A stretch of 64,000 nucleotides of DNA from Monilinia fructicola (GCA_008692225.1 VICG01000015.1:451001-515000), one strand, 5' to 3'; shown: positions 24,546-36,720, counted from the first letter of the stretch. Notes: generated from the sequence alone by a model not told the origin. Numbers and translations: made by a program.

Positions 24546-25194
24546 CTTCATGAAAGCCATGCATTATTATAGGGCTTACTGCTCGAGTATATTGACCAAT
24601 AGAAAATGTAGAAAATTTGGATGATTTATAGATACTCCCTACCTACTATACATACATCTATTACATATATCAAGCAACCCCGTAGCGCGTTGCCAGAATC
24701 CACTTACAAGGAGTAATTGGAGAATTGTACGTACTGTAAAGGGTATGGAGTCCTTTAAACACCCCCGAACTAAGAAAAGGACAGGGGATCGGTCAATCAC
24801 CTCCTGGTCTAGATGAGGATAAATTTTTCAATCTAGTCGACCGGTTTGCTATCAGAGATTGAGCAACAAAATACCTCGTCCGAAGGCTCAACTGACTTTA
24901 TTAGTACTTACTGCTTTACTTACTGCTTGCTGAGTACCACCTGAAAGATTTATGTTCAACTTCACGTGCTGTCATTTCTAAGAAACTTGACATCAAAACA
25001 CATTTCGATCGTACTGCACTGTAACGGTATCCTTACAGGATCTTATCATCAAACCCTTGTTATTCAATACGCCTTGATGGGACTGTGCAACTCTTCAGCC
25101 TTAAGCAAAACTATCATATCAGTACTAGAGTGATTGATTATACTTTGCCGAAACTCAACGAACCCATTAGATCTACAGACATCTTTCTTTAATC
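24546..25194. other. Spacer between LTR element and methyltransferase pseudogene
   Basis: Base composition returns to that of the gene compartment immediately after the LTR. No gene is supported. The last 200 bp are the former promoter of the methyltransferase. Confidence 0.5.
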
Positions 25195-25931
25195 ATGCCA
25201 ACCGTTGCAGCAGGATCGCAAGCCGGCCATGACACTTTTGATGCACTCAATATTGAGTATGAAAAAGCTTATCGCAACAAACCCATTCAAGATCACCGCC
25301 GTCAAAAAGGCAATAAGCTTGTTGGATCCCGCTTCAAAAGTTCTTGATGTAGGATGTGGTACCGGAGTACCAGTTTCAGAGCTCTTGTCAGAAGCAGGCC
25401 TGGAAGTCATCGGCTTTGATATCGCACCTAAGATGGTTGAGTTGGCTCAACAGAGAGTCAAGGGTGCCTTTTCAGTATCAGATATGGTGCAATTCAAGGT
25501 TGAGGACACGTTTTCGGGAGTCTTTATGATATTTGCACATCTTCAACTTTCGTACGCAGCAGTTCATGCTGCTGTGTACAAATATGTGTGTGCACTGAAG
25601 CCGGGGGGAATATTTGTGTTTGGTCAAATGCCAAGTGATACATACGTCAAAGATGAAGATGATTCCTCGTATGATGAAACCAGGACGTATGTTTTTGAGG
25701 ATTATAATGCTCCGTTTATGGGAGAAACCACTTCCAACCTTCATGATGAGTGCGCAAGGGCAAAGGAACTTCTTGACGAGTATGGGATTGGAGATTGTGA
25801 GCGAGACAATTGATGATTTTCAACCGGATAATGAAATCTGTGAACCGGAAAAGCAGCAATATATCATTGCGAGGAGACCAGTGGATGGAAAAATTGTAGA
25901 GCCACAACCACTTCCACGGAGGGAGTCGTGA
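25195..25931 (+). pseudogene. Class I SAM-dependent methyltransferase, two frameshifts
   Basis: It starts at ATG 25195 with DTFDALNIEYEKAYRN. A one-base gain near 25277-25283 shifts the frame to PFKITAVKKAISLLDPASK and motif I, VLDVGCGTGVPVSE. The next segments are VIGFDIAPKMVELAQQRV, the family-typical HLQLSYAAVHAAVYKYVCAL and KPGGIFVFGQMPSDTYVKDE. A second one-base gain near 25730 shifts again, and the end reads PTFMMSAQGQRNFLTSMGLE, IVSETIDDFQPDNEI and QQYIIARRP, stopping at 25931. Pieced together it is a normal-length (about 245 aa) fungal methyltransferase of the UbiE/secondary-metabolism type. The protein between the breaks is undamaged, so decay is recent or the gains are assembly errors. 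It lies 650 bp from the dead retrotransposon. Confidence 0.8.
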
Positions 25932-28900
25932 ACTGTGTGCTATGAGTAGGAACATCTCGTTAATTCCGGACAGGAGAAAAAATCAATGATGACAAAGACC
26001 TTGTTATATACTATTTGGTAATGAATGACGATTCATTACCGTCCTCGTGTCTGTTGCAGTCCATTTTGTCCAGGAGGTTGTTCAAAAAGCTTGTAATATC
26101 CAAAGTGTAATCGATTACTCAAGTCTCTACAAAATTGCATCTCTATTGCTGTTCTCTTAGTTGATGTAGCATTCGGTACACAGGTAACATAAAGTTCTCA
26201 ACCGAACAATATTTGCTTCTCCTTTTGATGTGCTGGGCCAAGCGAACTTCGTTGTCATCTCAGCCATTGCTCTAATATTTCCCACAGTGTCATGTTGGCA
26301 CAATGCCCAGCGGTACATTCCTTCCGGACACTGTAGGATATTGAAATTCGGGCTTTCAAGAAGCCGCGTTCACGCCTGAAATCGATGTATGTGAATCTAC
26401 ATAAACTTTCTTCGTGGTCCTTGATGCTCTTCTCCTCTGATGACTTGAGAAGGGCGGAAGGATTGTCCTTGTGGAAATTGCCGTAGATAGATTCGTGATG
26501 GTATTCGTCATATAGCAGATATCAAGCAAATCCTCGAAATTCTCTCGTACTTCCTGCGATAGATTTTGTAAAGAAAATGATTTGGCAGGGTTAGTTCCAC
26601 TAAAAAAATGCGAGATATGACCGAAGAACGGCATCGAGACTCGACAGAAACGGTCGTGGAATCCCGTTAAGCGTCTGAGATTTTCTGGGGCATACGAAAC
26701 ATTTTAATATAGCTATAACCAGGTTTCGAAAATAGTAAGGTTAGAACTCAGATTCCCAATACGATGAGCCCTGCAAGTCTTCGAGATAAGTTCCAATATC
26801 TACTGTATACTCCGTACTGTACTTGGTAGGTTACGCATTGTTAAAGAAATAACATCCCACTCACTGGTAGGATTGATTGGTACTGCCCAATAGAAAAGAG
26901 CCTCGTTGGGAGAGCAATCCAGATGGCCCATTTATTGGATGTGTGATCCCATGCTCTGTTTAGACGATAGGATATCGGGATCGTATTTCTCATCACTGAA
27001 CATGTCGTCCATATCATGCATGCATGTTATTATCAGTTGCATCCCAATCTTCTCGTACCACTTTGCCTCTGTCTTGTCTTATGTTCTGGGCTACTACACA
27101 TAAATGTATGCAGGCCTTCTTCGAATTTGCCATCTGCTTGAAGCCTTGAATATGGAGCGTTCGTATTCTGGACATGCTAGGATATTTTACTGGTCGAAAG
27201 CCTTAAATTCTTGGCTGGATTCAATGGTGGAGATTGTGATTTGCAATATCTTCCGCCATGCCAATAAGACTACTACTGTATTGTATAAAACAAGCAATAT
27301 ATCGAACCTTATATTAGAACTACTCTATTGCCGCAAGAACTGTAATTAATGTGTGTGTATTTTGGAGTAGACAATGATTTGAGTTTGAACCGTTTATACT
27401 TTCTCGATACTCCGCAAACGTCTCATGATTATCCCTTGAATCCTCATTCACACTTTTCCCCAATTTGACTGAATCATGATATCAAAATCCCCGGGCCGTA
27501 TCTTTCGATACTGTACAGTACTCTCCTCCCTCATCTACCCCCACCATGCGGTCGACGTGGTGGTTGACCTTCCTCTTTCGCAAACAGCTCCTCATTGGGG
27601 TAGAACAACATTTCTATTCCAATCTTCAATCGACCCACCAGTTCGTTCTTGTATCTTTGCTAGATTCCCCTGTGCTTCGATACAGTACTGTACATTCATT
27701 CTTCTTTATCCACCTCCGCAATCTTCTTGTGTGTTTCATCATTGAGACATTTAGCCCTCTCAGGCTTCATTAATAATAGCCGAGTTTTGAGAATACGTTC
27801 CCATTTTCTCATCTCTTTTGGTCTTCAATCCCCGATTGTATGCAAGCCAAGCCGCCCCGAGGAAAGAAAAGTCAACTTATCTGGTCAGCCATTCTCCGTA
27901 TAGCTACAAGCTCATAATTGTACTTCACATGTGCATTCGGAAGTCTTGGTATACTTTCAAGTCTCTTAAGTTTGTTAATGTATTCGTGAGGGACGGTTGT
28001 AGCGTGTCATGAAGAACATCGATCGGAGAGGTGGCTGTCACCATCTTCTACATATTCGACGTGCTGAGTAGAAGACCATAGCATCCCATTTACTCAATTG
28101 ACTATGTTCTTTTATAGTATCAACTATGAATCTTGCGGCTCATACGATGGTTACTAGAGGTCTTCATCTATGTTCGGCTAATCGCTCAGAAAACAGTTCA
28201 ACAATTCGCAATTTTTGGTGTTCAGACTCGTCACCACACCACTCTCAGCATCAATGCAACTCAAACTGATACGATACAGGTCTGTATACCTTTCTGTCTA
28301 TTCCCCAGATATTCTCATTGTCCCATCATCCTTTACTACGCCAATTGAAGGATCTCCGCTTGGTTCTAGCTCCCAATCAATTTTATAGTCCACGAATTGA
28401 TCACCCAGCATGAATCCGGCGTCTCCTGTGCCCTACATGACTCCCTTTTACCCCTCGCCTTCTCTCGATTCGTCAATATATGGTAATACTTCCATAATTT
28501 TTGTCGCCATGTCCAATACACAAAAATCTAGTTTGATAATTATCTGGTCTAAAATGCGATGATCAAACAACGAGCGAGGGCCCTAGGTATCCCATCTGCA
28601 CGATAAATTCCTAGAATTTCCTCTTCAATACTGCAACCTTCTCTGGTGAGCCTTCATTCGCAAAGTTGTCGTTGAGAGTTATTGCAATGTTATATATTTT
28701 ACACTATGAACTCAGGGGGGTTTTGCTAGCGCCGATGGAGTTATCGCCGATGATTGCAATTGCGTAGAATATGACCCATCCAATAACTAGGGACTAAATG
28801 AGTACTCCGTATGGAGAGTAGTATCAGTAATTCACAATCGGTTTGATCTGGCCATTGAGTATGAAATCAAATGCGAGTATAGCCCATTCACTCTTCAGCT

Positions 28901-31200
28901 GATCGTCGAGGAGAAGATATCTCACAGGGATTTCGGTCTTTGAAAACGTAAACAAGATGGCGATTAGTATTAACTAATATCTCCTACCTCTACCAACTCA
29001 GCTCGGATTATGGAGATAATTGGGATATTCTCTGAGGTTTGCGTCAATGAATTCAAAGTGCCTCCCTTTCGCAACATTGGATTGGCGGTAACCCTCGCGT
29101 TTTTGTTCTCCAAAAGCCCAATTGCAAATTCAGAGCTTTGTTCCATAACTTTGTTGATGTTCTGAGAATCTCTGCATCGATAAATTCATGGAGTTCTCAA
29201 AAATTGAATAAGAACTTCGTAAAGGCGGTTGACTTTGACGATCCCTTTAGCTCTGACAACCTCGAGGGAAGTTTGGTTCTCGAGTGTCCAGACTCCAAAG
29301 TTTCACCGATTTCAATCCAGCATCTCTGATCATTTGAAGTGTCAAGAACTTATTTTTGTTGATTGAATTGAACGGTCGAGGCCCTTCATATTCTTGGTGG
29401 CGACTTGAAGGTCTTGTAAGATAAGCTATCCAGGAAGTGAAAGACATCGCTCCTTGGGCTCTTCCAGATCATGACTAAGTACCCCGTTGTCAGCTTTTCC
29501 CTATCTCATGGTGCTCATTCAGTCGAGTGCTGGCCCCGAGATTTGAGAAGTTTTCAAGAGGAAATCATGTTTGGTAAATCACTAACAAAGGACAGTTATA
29601 ACTTACACCATTGGCACCAACTTATGATGGCAATTTTTTCTCGACTGCATTTCTTATATCGAGTCGGCGACTTTCGCAGGACGTATTTGGTGCCAGAAGT
29701 TTGTTGCAAGTTGAGATGATGTGGTAGCCATTTGAATTCCGATATTCTCTTCATCGGCTGCAGTCCTCCAAAGAAGGAAGTGTTAATGTATTCACCTAAC
29801 GGGCTAAGAGGTGATTGATACGTGATTGAATCACAGTCAGAAAGCCACACCAACACCTTTCGGTTGCATCTTCAATCTTCATACCTTTTTGGGTTATGGA
29901 AATACCTCCAATGTCAGAAATCAGTATCTGCATCAACAGCTAATGATGATGACGGAGAAGTATATAATCTTGATTGGTCCTACTGCTTTGTACTGTGCAT
30001 TGTGATCCTCTTTAATGTGTACCCGGTCTGGTATTAGGGTTGAACATGAGTTGTGAGGATTTATAAGTCTTAGGGAGTTGCTATCGACTTGGGAATGGAT
30101 CCATAATTACTCAAATCTCATGAATATGATTCACAAGCTTCGGTCGTCAATATCATTACAAAAACATCTTCTACATCTTGAAGGCAGCTTTTTCGGTCTC
30201 GTCATTCAACATCAGCGATAATTCATTATTTTTGAGCTTTGAGCTGCCGATACAACCTCACAAGATACTACAACTAAGAAGTCAGTCTGTTTTTGTGCGT
30301 CATGGCTCACTGGTGGCTGGTTCATTGTGCTGAAAACGATTTGCCGTGACACTATAGCAATGACCTATCGCGTATCATAATATAGTAATATCCAAAGATG
30401 TTTAACTTTGTAAATCACCGTGAGCTTACCGTGTGGGCGAGAAAAATAAAACAAATATCCCGCATACCAGTGTAGAGCAAGTAATTTCATCCGGGTATTC
30501 ATACGATCGTTGCCTTTTCCTGTCACAGCAAAACCTCTTTATGTGCTTGTGAATTTGCAACACTTCGATTCAGATACGGCCAGCGTTCCCAAATGGAAGC
30601 CACGGTGGATCTTGTCTCAAGAGTCCAAAGGCATGATCTCAGTCGAGTTCACGATATCAGCTTTGTGCATTATTTGAGGGAGTAGAGATTCAAGACTCAC
30701 TCTACCACCTTCAAGCCTTTCCTTCTCGGCTTAGCCTTTATGCCTGAAACATGGAAGGTTGGGGAACTCAGTTATCCATGGATTATGTTGATATCGAGGT
30801 GCTCTACTGCACTAGCACCTGATTCCATTGCTTTGGATAGCGTGCGACTTCTTTCTATATGTAGCATTTTTGCAAATGGCCGGTTAAACCGCTTCAGTCC
30901 AAGAGCTTTGGATGTATTTTCAGTAGTTCAACGATTGGACGCCTCGGGAATATCTGTTCATTAGTATTACCTTCACCAGAAAACAAAAATAGCGTTTGTT
31001 CTAGAAGAATTCAGATTCAATAGACGGTGATCACGAATTGACAGTGAATAGGGAGCTTCCCCCCGCACCCCTCTTCCCCCTTTTCAGTTGAAGTCTCTAA
31101 AGTTATTCACCCACCCTCCCTCATTACAAGACCTTTATATTACCAGGGACCTGCGCTTCCCGGACCGTTGGCTTTTAGAGAAAGTGTAGTATATATAGAG
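25932..31200. other. Five kilobases without a convincing gene
   Basis: Composition is close to that of the gene compartment, but no ORF exceeds about 92 codons and I can build no multi-exon gene. On the minus strand between about 28 and 30 kb several short stretches read like protein without linking up, for example 29247-29447, 29596-29856 and NDNFANEGSPEKVAVLKRKF near 28625-28690. This could be a decayed gene of unknown family. A minus-strand ATG ORF at 26356-26634 (92 aa) is unassigned. No RNA gene was seen. Confidence 0.4.
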
Positions 31201-31417
31201 TAGGCTTAATTCGAAACGCAGCTTAAAGTCGGCGTGCCTTTTTGATTTTTATAATATAAAGTTTTATTTAAAATTATAAAAATTAGTCTTTATACCCTTG
31301 TTTAAGTTATAAAATTAAAGGGTTTACTTTAATTTTCTTAGTATTATTATTTGTTACGATTATATACTAGAGCGAGTTTAATAAAGGTTGATTAATTAAA
31401 ATAAAAAAGCTAAAAAA

Positions 31418-31532
31418 AGAAGAGATCTTTAAAAGCCTTAAAGATCTCTTTTATATATAGTATCGCTTAGTTTAAGGCTAGCTTAAACTAAGGTAAGCGT
31501 GATAAGATATTACGTGCTTAATACACGTAATA
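31418..31532. repeat. Three consecutive perfect hairpins
   Basis: Hairpin 1 (31421-31449): AGAGATCTTTAA pairs with TTAAAGATCTCT over a 5-base loop. Hairpin 2 (31466-31492): CTTAGTTTAAG pairs with CTTAAACTAAG over 5 bases. Hairpin 3 (31509-31531): ATTACGTG pairs with CACGTAAT over 7 bases. They sit directly before the heptamer array. Confidence 0.8.
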
Positions 31533-31581
31533 ATCGTTATATTATTATAATAAACTTATTATTAGATTTATTATTAGATCT

Positions 31582-31850
31582 ATTTATTCTATTTATTCTA
31601 TTTATTCTATTTCTTATTTCTTATTTCTTATTTCTTATTTCTTATTTCTTATTTCTTATTTCTTATTTCTTATTTCTTATTTCTTATTTCTTATTTCTTA
31701 TTTCTTATTTCTTATTTCTTATTTCTTATTTTCTTATTCTTATTTCTTATTTCTTATTTCTTATTTCTTATTTCTTATTTCTTATTTCTTATTTCTTATT
31801 TCTTATTTCTTATTTCTTATTTCTTCTTATTTCTTATTTCTTATTATTAA
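31582..31850. repeat. Heptanucleotide array (TTTCTTA)n, about 34 units
   Basis: Starts with three copies of the 9-mer CTATTTATT (31590 on), then about 240 bp of TTTCTTA units with slips near 31728 and 31822. Because 21 bp equals three units and seven codons, it produces a spurious open frame of ISYFLFL repeats (31499-31855), which is not a gene. Confidence 0.95.
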
Positions 31851-31855
31851 AGTAA

Positions 31856-32038
31856 AGAAGTAAGTAAATAGAAAAAATAATTATTAAAAAATAAAGATTT
31901 TTATTAATATCAATTACTTAATAAATAATATAGCTAAACTTATAAATTATTATTTAATAATAAAATAAAAACTAAATTCTCTATATTATATTTTAAGTTT
32001 TATATATTCGCCTATGCCTCTTTTAAATCGCGCTCGAG
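31856..32038. mobile_element. Solo end of family-J element
   Basis: The last 30 bases (CCTATGCCTCTTTTAAATCG, then CGCTCGAG) match the right end of the complete element at 33742-34536 and are followed by TA. The adjoining AT-rich sequence partly matches that element. I found no matching left end, so this is a truncated copy; its left boundary is uncertain. Confidence 0.6.
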
Positions 32039-32306
32039 TAACTTATTATATATTCTTAAGTTAAATAATTTGCTTTTAATTATCTAAAAGGAAATAAAGC
32101 CAAAAGGATTAAAAAATTAAATTATTAATTAAAGCTTTCTAAGGAAACTAGTTTATTTAATATAAAGTAATGTAATTTAAAGTGTTTATATATACACATA
32201 TCTTATTAAAATCTATTATCTTAAAAAAATCCTCGAATCACTAGTAATTCATAAGCATTTTAGTACTATATATCAGGCAAAGTAGGTAGGTACTATGCTC
32301 TGTCTA

Positions 32307-32558
32307 CTTGGCGTTGTTTTGGGTCAATGCCGGGCTAAAAATCTACAAAATAGTATATCTTTTAAATTCTTTTTTATATATTATAAAACTTTCCATTTTT
32401 AAGAATTTAAATATACTAAACGTTTATTTTTTAACTCAATAATATTATAAAGCATTATTTATAATTTTCAACTGATTTATTAATTTATTATAATTTTTTA
32501 AAATAAGTTTCTTTTTCAGTTAATTTTCAGCCCGGCATTGACCCAAAACAACGCCAAG
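32307..32558. mobile_element. 252-bp MITE with 30-bp perfect inverted repeats
   Basis: The left end CTTGGCGTTGTTTTGGGTCA continuing ATGCCGGGCT (32307-32336) is the exact reverse complement of 32529-32558. With one mismatch the match extends to 36 bp. TA flanks both ends (32305-32306, 32559-32560), as in Tc1/mariner-type insertion. The core is AT-rich and non-coding, so the element is non-autonomous. Confidence 0.93.
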
Positions 32559-33117
32559 TATAGACTGCAAATTACAAATAATTCTTAACCACTTCATTTG
32601 AGTGTTGTTGTACATTGTAATCTTACAACTGTCGTCCTTACTACTGGTTTAAATCACAGTTCACATTCTAGTATGTGAGCTCTAATAAAGCATAGAGGTT
32701 TGTGCAAAGCCCATCTTAATTATAGCTCTACCTACCTCCGCTCCTTTATGATATATTCACTTCTGGATGATTAAATTGGTCCATTTCATGATACTTCATC
32801 AAAGATTCGTCATCTATAAAGTGGGCTCCTAGTATATATGCTCGGCAGAATCTTGAGTTCAAAGATAAAGATGCTAGATGTTTTAACGCTAAGAGCTTTA
32901 TTGCTGAAAAGGCCTCTGAACAAAACAACTCAAATTCAACAAATCATCTTGATTCAAGTTTTGCAATGTCTCTGATCAATGCCGCCAGTGGAAAAAGTTT
33001 AACAGCCAATGCCACCATGTATCAGACTACCCATAAATACATTCTCTCGACAATTTCGCACTCTCTCCGGATCTTGTTACTATACTGCGTCAGGAGATGC
33101 AGATTACTTCCGAGGCT
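32559..33117. other. Spacer between MITE and secreted-protein gene
   Basis: No gene is supported. Two short ORFs overlap on opposite strands without recognisable features. Confidence 0.45.
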
Positions 33118-33679
33118 TCAAGATGAAACGAAAGTGGAATTGAAAGTCAAGGTGACCTGCACAGTATCCGTGATAGTGTGGCCATTGAGCGCAACATTGG
33201 TTGTTGTATCCGGCTGTGCAGTGGTATACCATAATGGGCCTCCCCAAGGAGCCGTCCCAGTGGTTCCAATCTGGGCTTGAAGCCAAGCAGCATCTCTCTA
33301 CAAATTTTCTGTTCAGTGTTACTTCTTAAAATTATCATACTGGGTCATCACTTACGACTTGATTGACATGTGTTCCAACCCATGCGGTACTCCAGGTACC
33401 CGTTGTTGTGACAATATTGGAACTCGGGTCGAGGATGATGTACCCGAAATTTGAACCAAGTCCACCTTGGCCGTTACCACCAAAATTGCCGCAGGCGTCT
33501 TTTACGGTCCAGAGACCCTCATCATTGAGGCAGCCTGTCGAAGAACTATGTCCATTTAATGTGACTAGAATTGTTCCAGGTCCGCCTGGAGGATATATCG
33601 AAAGAGCAGATAGTTGAGCTAATGTTGTTGGGAGAAAATACAGGCCAAGAGCTGCGGTCGACGATCTGCTAATACGCAT
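33118..33679 (-). CDS. Small secreted protein, 167 aa, unknown function
   Basis: Exon 1 is 33679-33356 (108 codons) and exon 2 is 33297-33118 (59 codons plus stop). The intron has a GTAAGT donor and a TTTGTAG acceptor in phase 0. The ATG at 33679 opens a signal peptide (TAALGLYFLPTTLAQ). The mature part has two Cys in exon 1 (TGCLNDEG and KDACGNFGG), many Gly/Thr/Ser, and a beta-strand-like pattern (IYPPGGPGTILVTLNG, NFGYIILDPSSNIVTTTG). Exon 2 ends DTVQVTLTFNSTFVSS. No enzyme motif is visible and I do not recognise the family. It is intact although dead or non-autonomous elements lie on both sides. Its size, secretion signal and setting in a repeat-rich area resemble candidate effector or cell-surface proteins, but that is inference. 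Confidence 0.8.
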
Positions 33680-33741
33680 ATTGGATCTTAGCTTGAATGA
33701 TACTTTGTATAGGTCTGTTTTAAAGAGTTAGAATGCTTATA

Positions 33742-34536
33742 CTCGGGCGGGTTTTAAAAGAGGCATACGCAAAAATATAACTTATAATTATTCAACGGAA
33801 CCTTAATATAATTTTATAAGATTTATATGTATTATAGATTTAGTATTTTTATATTTACTATAAAAATTTTGTATTATAAAACCCAATATTAAATGAATAA
33901 TAGTATAACAAAATATATGAATATTGAAAATTTAATGAAAAATTAGAGATTTATATTAATATTGAATAGTTTAACGAATATTATAATTGAACTTATCAAA
34001 CTTTATTAACTAATAAAATAAAAGCTAAATTTTAAATACATTATTTTAGAATTCAAATATCTTTATTAATACTCAAGATATATATTAATAAAATTAAAAA
34101 TTTACGAAAATTTACAAGTTTTGAAAGGGTAAATTCGCTTATTTCGATTATATAAGCATAATTTTTCGTTGAAATCCAAAAATTTTTTCATGTTTTATAT
34201 CAACATATATATTAATAGAATAAATATTATTAAGTTTTTAATATATTAAATGAAATTTTAAAGTTTATATTATTTTTCTATAATTTTAGTTTTCCAAATT
34301 TATATACCGTTAAAATTTAAATTAATATATTAATAAATTCTAAAATTTTCTCAAATCACTAACTTTATAGTATTACTATTCGTTTAAAAAATAATTTTTA
34401 TAATATAAAAACTTTATAGAAAGATGCTAAAATACTAAATCTAATATATATATTCATTATATAAAATTATATTAAAGTTTCGTTGAATAGTTATAAGTTT
34501 TATATTCGCCTATGCCTCTTTTAAAACGCGCCCGAG
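33742..34536. mobile_element. Family J: complete 795-bp fold-back element with TA duplication
   Basis: Left end CTCGGGCGGGTTTTAAAAGA (then GGCATACGC) and right end GCGCCCGAG are inverted copies. TA is present on both sides (33740-33741, 34537-34538). The inversion continues inward well past 85 bp (TATTCAACG; TTAATATAATTTTATA) and, more weakly, for over 200 bp, so the element is close to one imperfect palindrome. It has no coding sequence. Related ends occur at 32038 and 39543. Confidence 0.9.
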
Positions 34537-34538
34537 TA

Positions 34539-35950
34539 CATGGTTTCATAGTCGTTGGGAGGAAGTTCATGAACTCTGCTTTATGTATTCCTGTGAGGGT
34601 TTCCCATCGCAAGCCGGTGTAATAAGGACGCCTTCAACTCTGCGAGCCTCGACCAAAACAAGCTTACGAGCATGCATGTCGTCTGACAACCAAATCATGT
34701 CGAAAGCTACTAAATTATTCAACATTTAGAAAATAAAAATCTGTGAATCTGACAATCAGCTGATTACTGTGTCCAATCTCTCACGTGCATGCATGATGTG
34801 TATGTAGTCAGAGGTGTAAGGCTTGCTCGTTTCCAGTACTTGAGCTCGGAAAACTTCAGAAGCTGCATCGAACGCCCTATAGATATGCAGCCTCAAACAG
34901 AAACACTGTTCAATATCTTCTGATTGATCATTTGATTGATCATTTGATTGATCATCTCTGCATGAAAGAGACCACTTAAAACCCTCGAGCTCCCTAATTT
35001 AAAGCTCTTCACGAGATGAATAGGAATGAATAAAAGAGTCGTGCTACACAATGCAATGCGCTCGTATCATGTCACCAGTAAGACAAACCAACTCACTTTG
35101 GCTGCAAAGTTGACCCGAGGTTGTGAAGAATCCTAGTCTCCCTTAGTCTTTTGAATATCTGGATTTGGGCATGCACTTGGAGTAACCACGGGTAAGTTGT
35201 GCTTGACAGCCATACTGTGTCTGATCAGAGAGGCCAGAAGAATAAGACCTAGGTCGAGGCGAGTGGAAATATGATTTGTGAAGAAGAGTCTCGTATGAAG
35301 ATGTATGAAGAAGGAAATGGTCCTCACGATATGGTTGAAGTAAGAGGGATAAGGGTGGCGCTGGTTCCCTGGCAAAATATCGATACCATAGACAGCACAA
35401 ATTGTTCAGTTTTTTTGTTTTTGTTTTGGAATACGGACTCTTTAGAAAGCCGTTGGCTTGCTTGGTATTCTATGAGATGGCTAATCCCATGCCATTTGCA
35501 TTACAGGCGAGCAAGGCATGGGATGTTATCACGGTTTCTTCCTTGTTCACTAAATCCCAGATCTTGGGCCAAACCGCATGGTATCGGTCGGTATCGACAT
35601 CGAAATATTTTGTCTTTTCCTGTCTGATTTCATGGCTGACCGGTAACTTTAAGGGTGTATTGGAATATTCATAGACCAATCGGATTGAGCATGATCATAT
35701 ACGTACCTAGGTAGGCAGTTTGAGATTCCCAATCAAATCATTTTAGAGCCATGATTTTTTTCAAAGGCGACTTTTTCTAGTATTTAGACAGGCAAAATTG
35801 TATTCTTTAGGTCCTATAAGCTACCACTCACGTACAGCTAATCTACTGCTAGTAATATTCGATGTAATAATTACTTAACAAAATAATAACAGACACCGAC
35901 TATAAAATTTAAATCTATTTTTTCGCTTAATATAATAATACTAAGATAAA
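34539..35950. other. Gene-poor island between repeats
   Basis: Ordinary base composition. It contains the 12-mer array at 34919-34956. On the minus strand, 35679 to 35143 is one frame of about 179 codons with a single TAG (35470-35472). The part TKYFDVDTDRYHAVWPKIWD reads like protein, but there is no in-frame ATG at its start and I recognise no family. It may be a decayed gene. Confidence 0.4.
34919..34956. repeat. 12-mer tandem repeat TGATTGATCATT, three units
   Basis: Three near-perfect copies, each containing the palindrome TGATCA. Confidence 0.85.
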
Positions 35951-36720
35951 ATCAAGCCTATATAATATTCTAAAATAATAATATCTTCTTACTTTTACCT
36001 TAGAATAATTACTTTTTATAATTTTAACTACTTTATAATATAAGTCTTATTATTTTTATAATAATAATTATATTAAATAAAGAAAATACCTCTATATGAT
36101 TTTTTAAATTTTAGATTATATAAGCTTATAAAAGCTTTAATTACTATCTAATTTTATATTATAAATTATAAAAAAGATATATAAAATGATTTTTAAAATA
36201 AATTCTTAGTTTTCCCTTTTTTTAATTTAAATAAGAATATACTAATCAATAATTTAATTATGAATACTATTAATAATTATATTATAATAATTAAACTTAT
36301 TATTATAATTAATAGTTTTATCGTTGTATATAATAGTGTTTTTATAAAATTAAAAATCGCCTTTAAACTTTTGTAAAAGATTATTTACTTTTTCTCTATA
36401 TAAGTATTTACGATAAGTACTATAGATAGTATAAGAATTAATTTTAATGCCTATAATAGTAATACTACTATAATAGATTTAGTATTATATTAATATAAAC
36501 TTAGAATTGAAAACTGTATTATCATAACTTTATTTATAAAAAGAATATTATTAAATTCGATTTAATTAATGATATAATATTATAGCTTGAAATTTTTTAT
36601 AATAATAATATTAAAAATAAAGAGTTATTTTAAAAGTATAATAATAATTATCAAATTATTGATTTTTAAAATTAGTATTAAAATATAATTAAATGTTTTT
36701 CTAAGGAATGAAAATTCTTT
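35951..36720 (+). mobile_element. Family X copy 1 (partial)
   Basis: From CAAGCCTATATAAT onward the sequence follows the left arm of the X copies at 43943 and 54695, with the same order of short landmarks (TATCTTCTTACTTTT; TTTTTATAATTTTAACTAC; CTTATAAAAGCTTTAATTAC). It is heavily mutated. Similarity fades by about 36700, where a GGGGGTGATTCGAAATG motif begins unrelated sequence. No coding content is readable. Confidence 0.6.

Noticed and set aside
31606..31846. CRISPR-like array or telomere repeat
   Set aside because: Seven-base units without spacers are not CRISPR, and the unit is not TTAGGG or a known telomeric variant.
31499..31855. 118-codon open frame encoding ISYFLFL repeats
   Set aside because: It is the translation of the (TTTCTTA)n array; 21 bp equals three units and seven codons, so the frame stays open by arithmetic.
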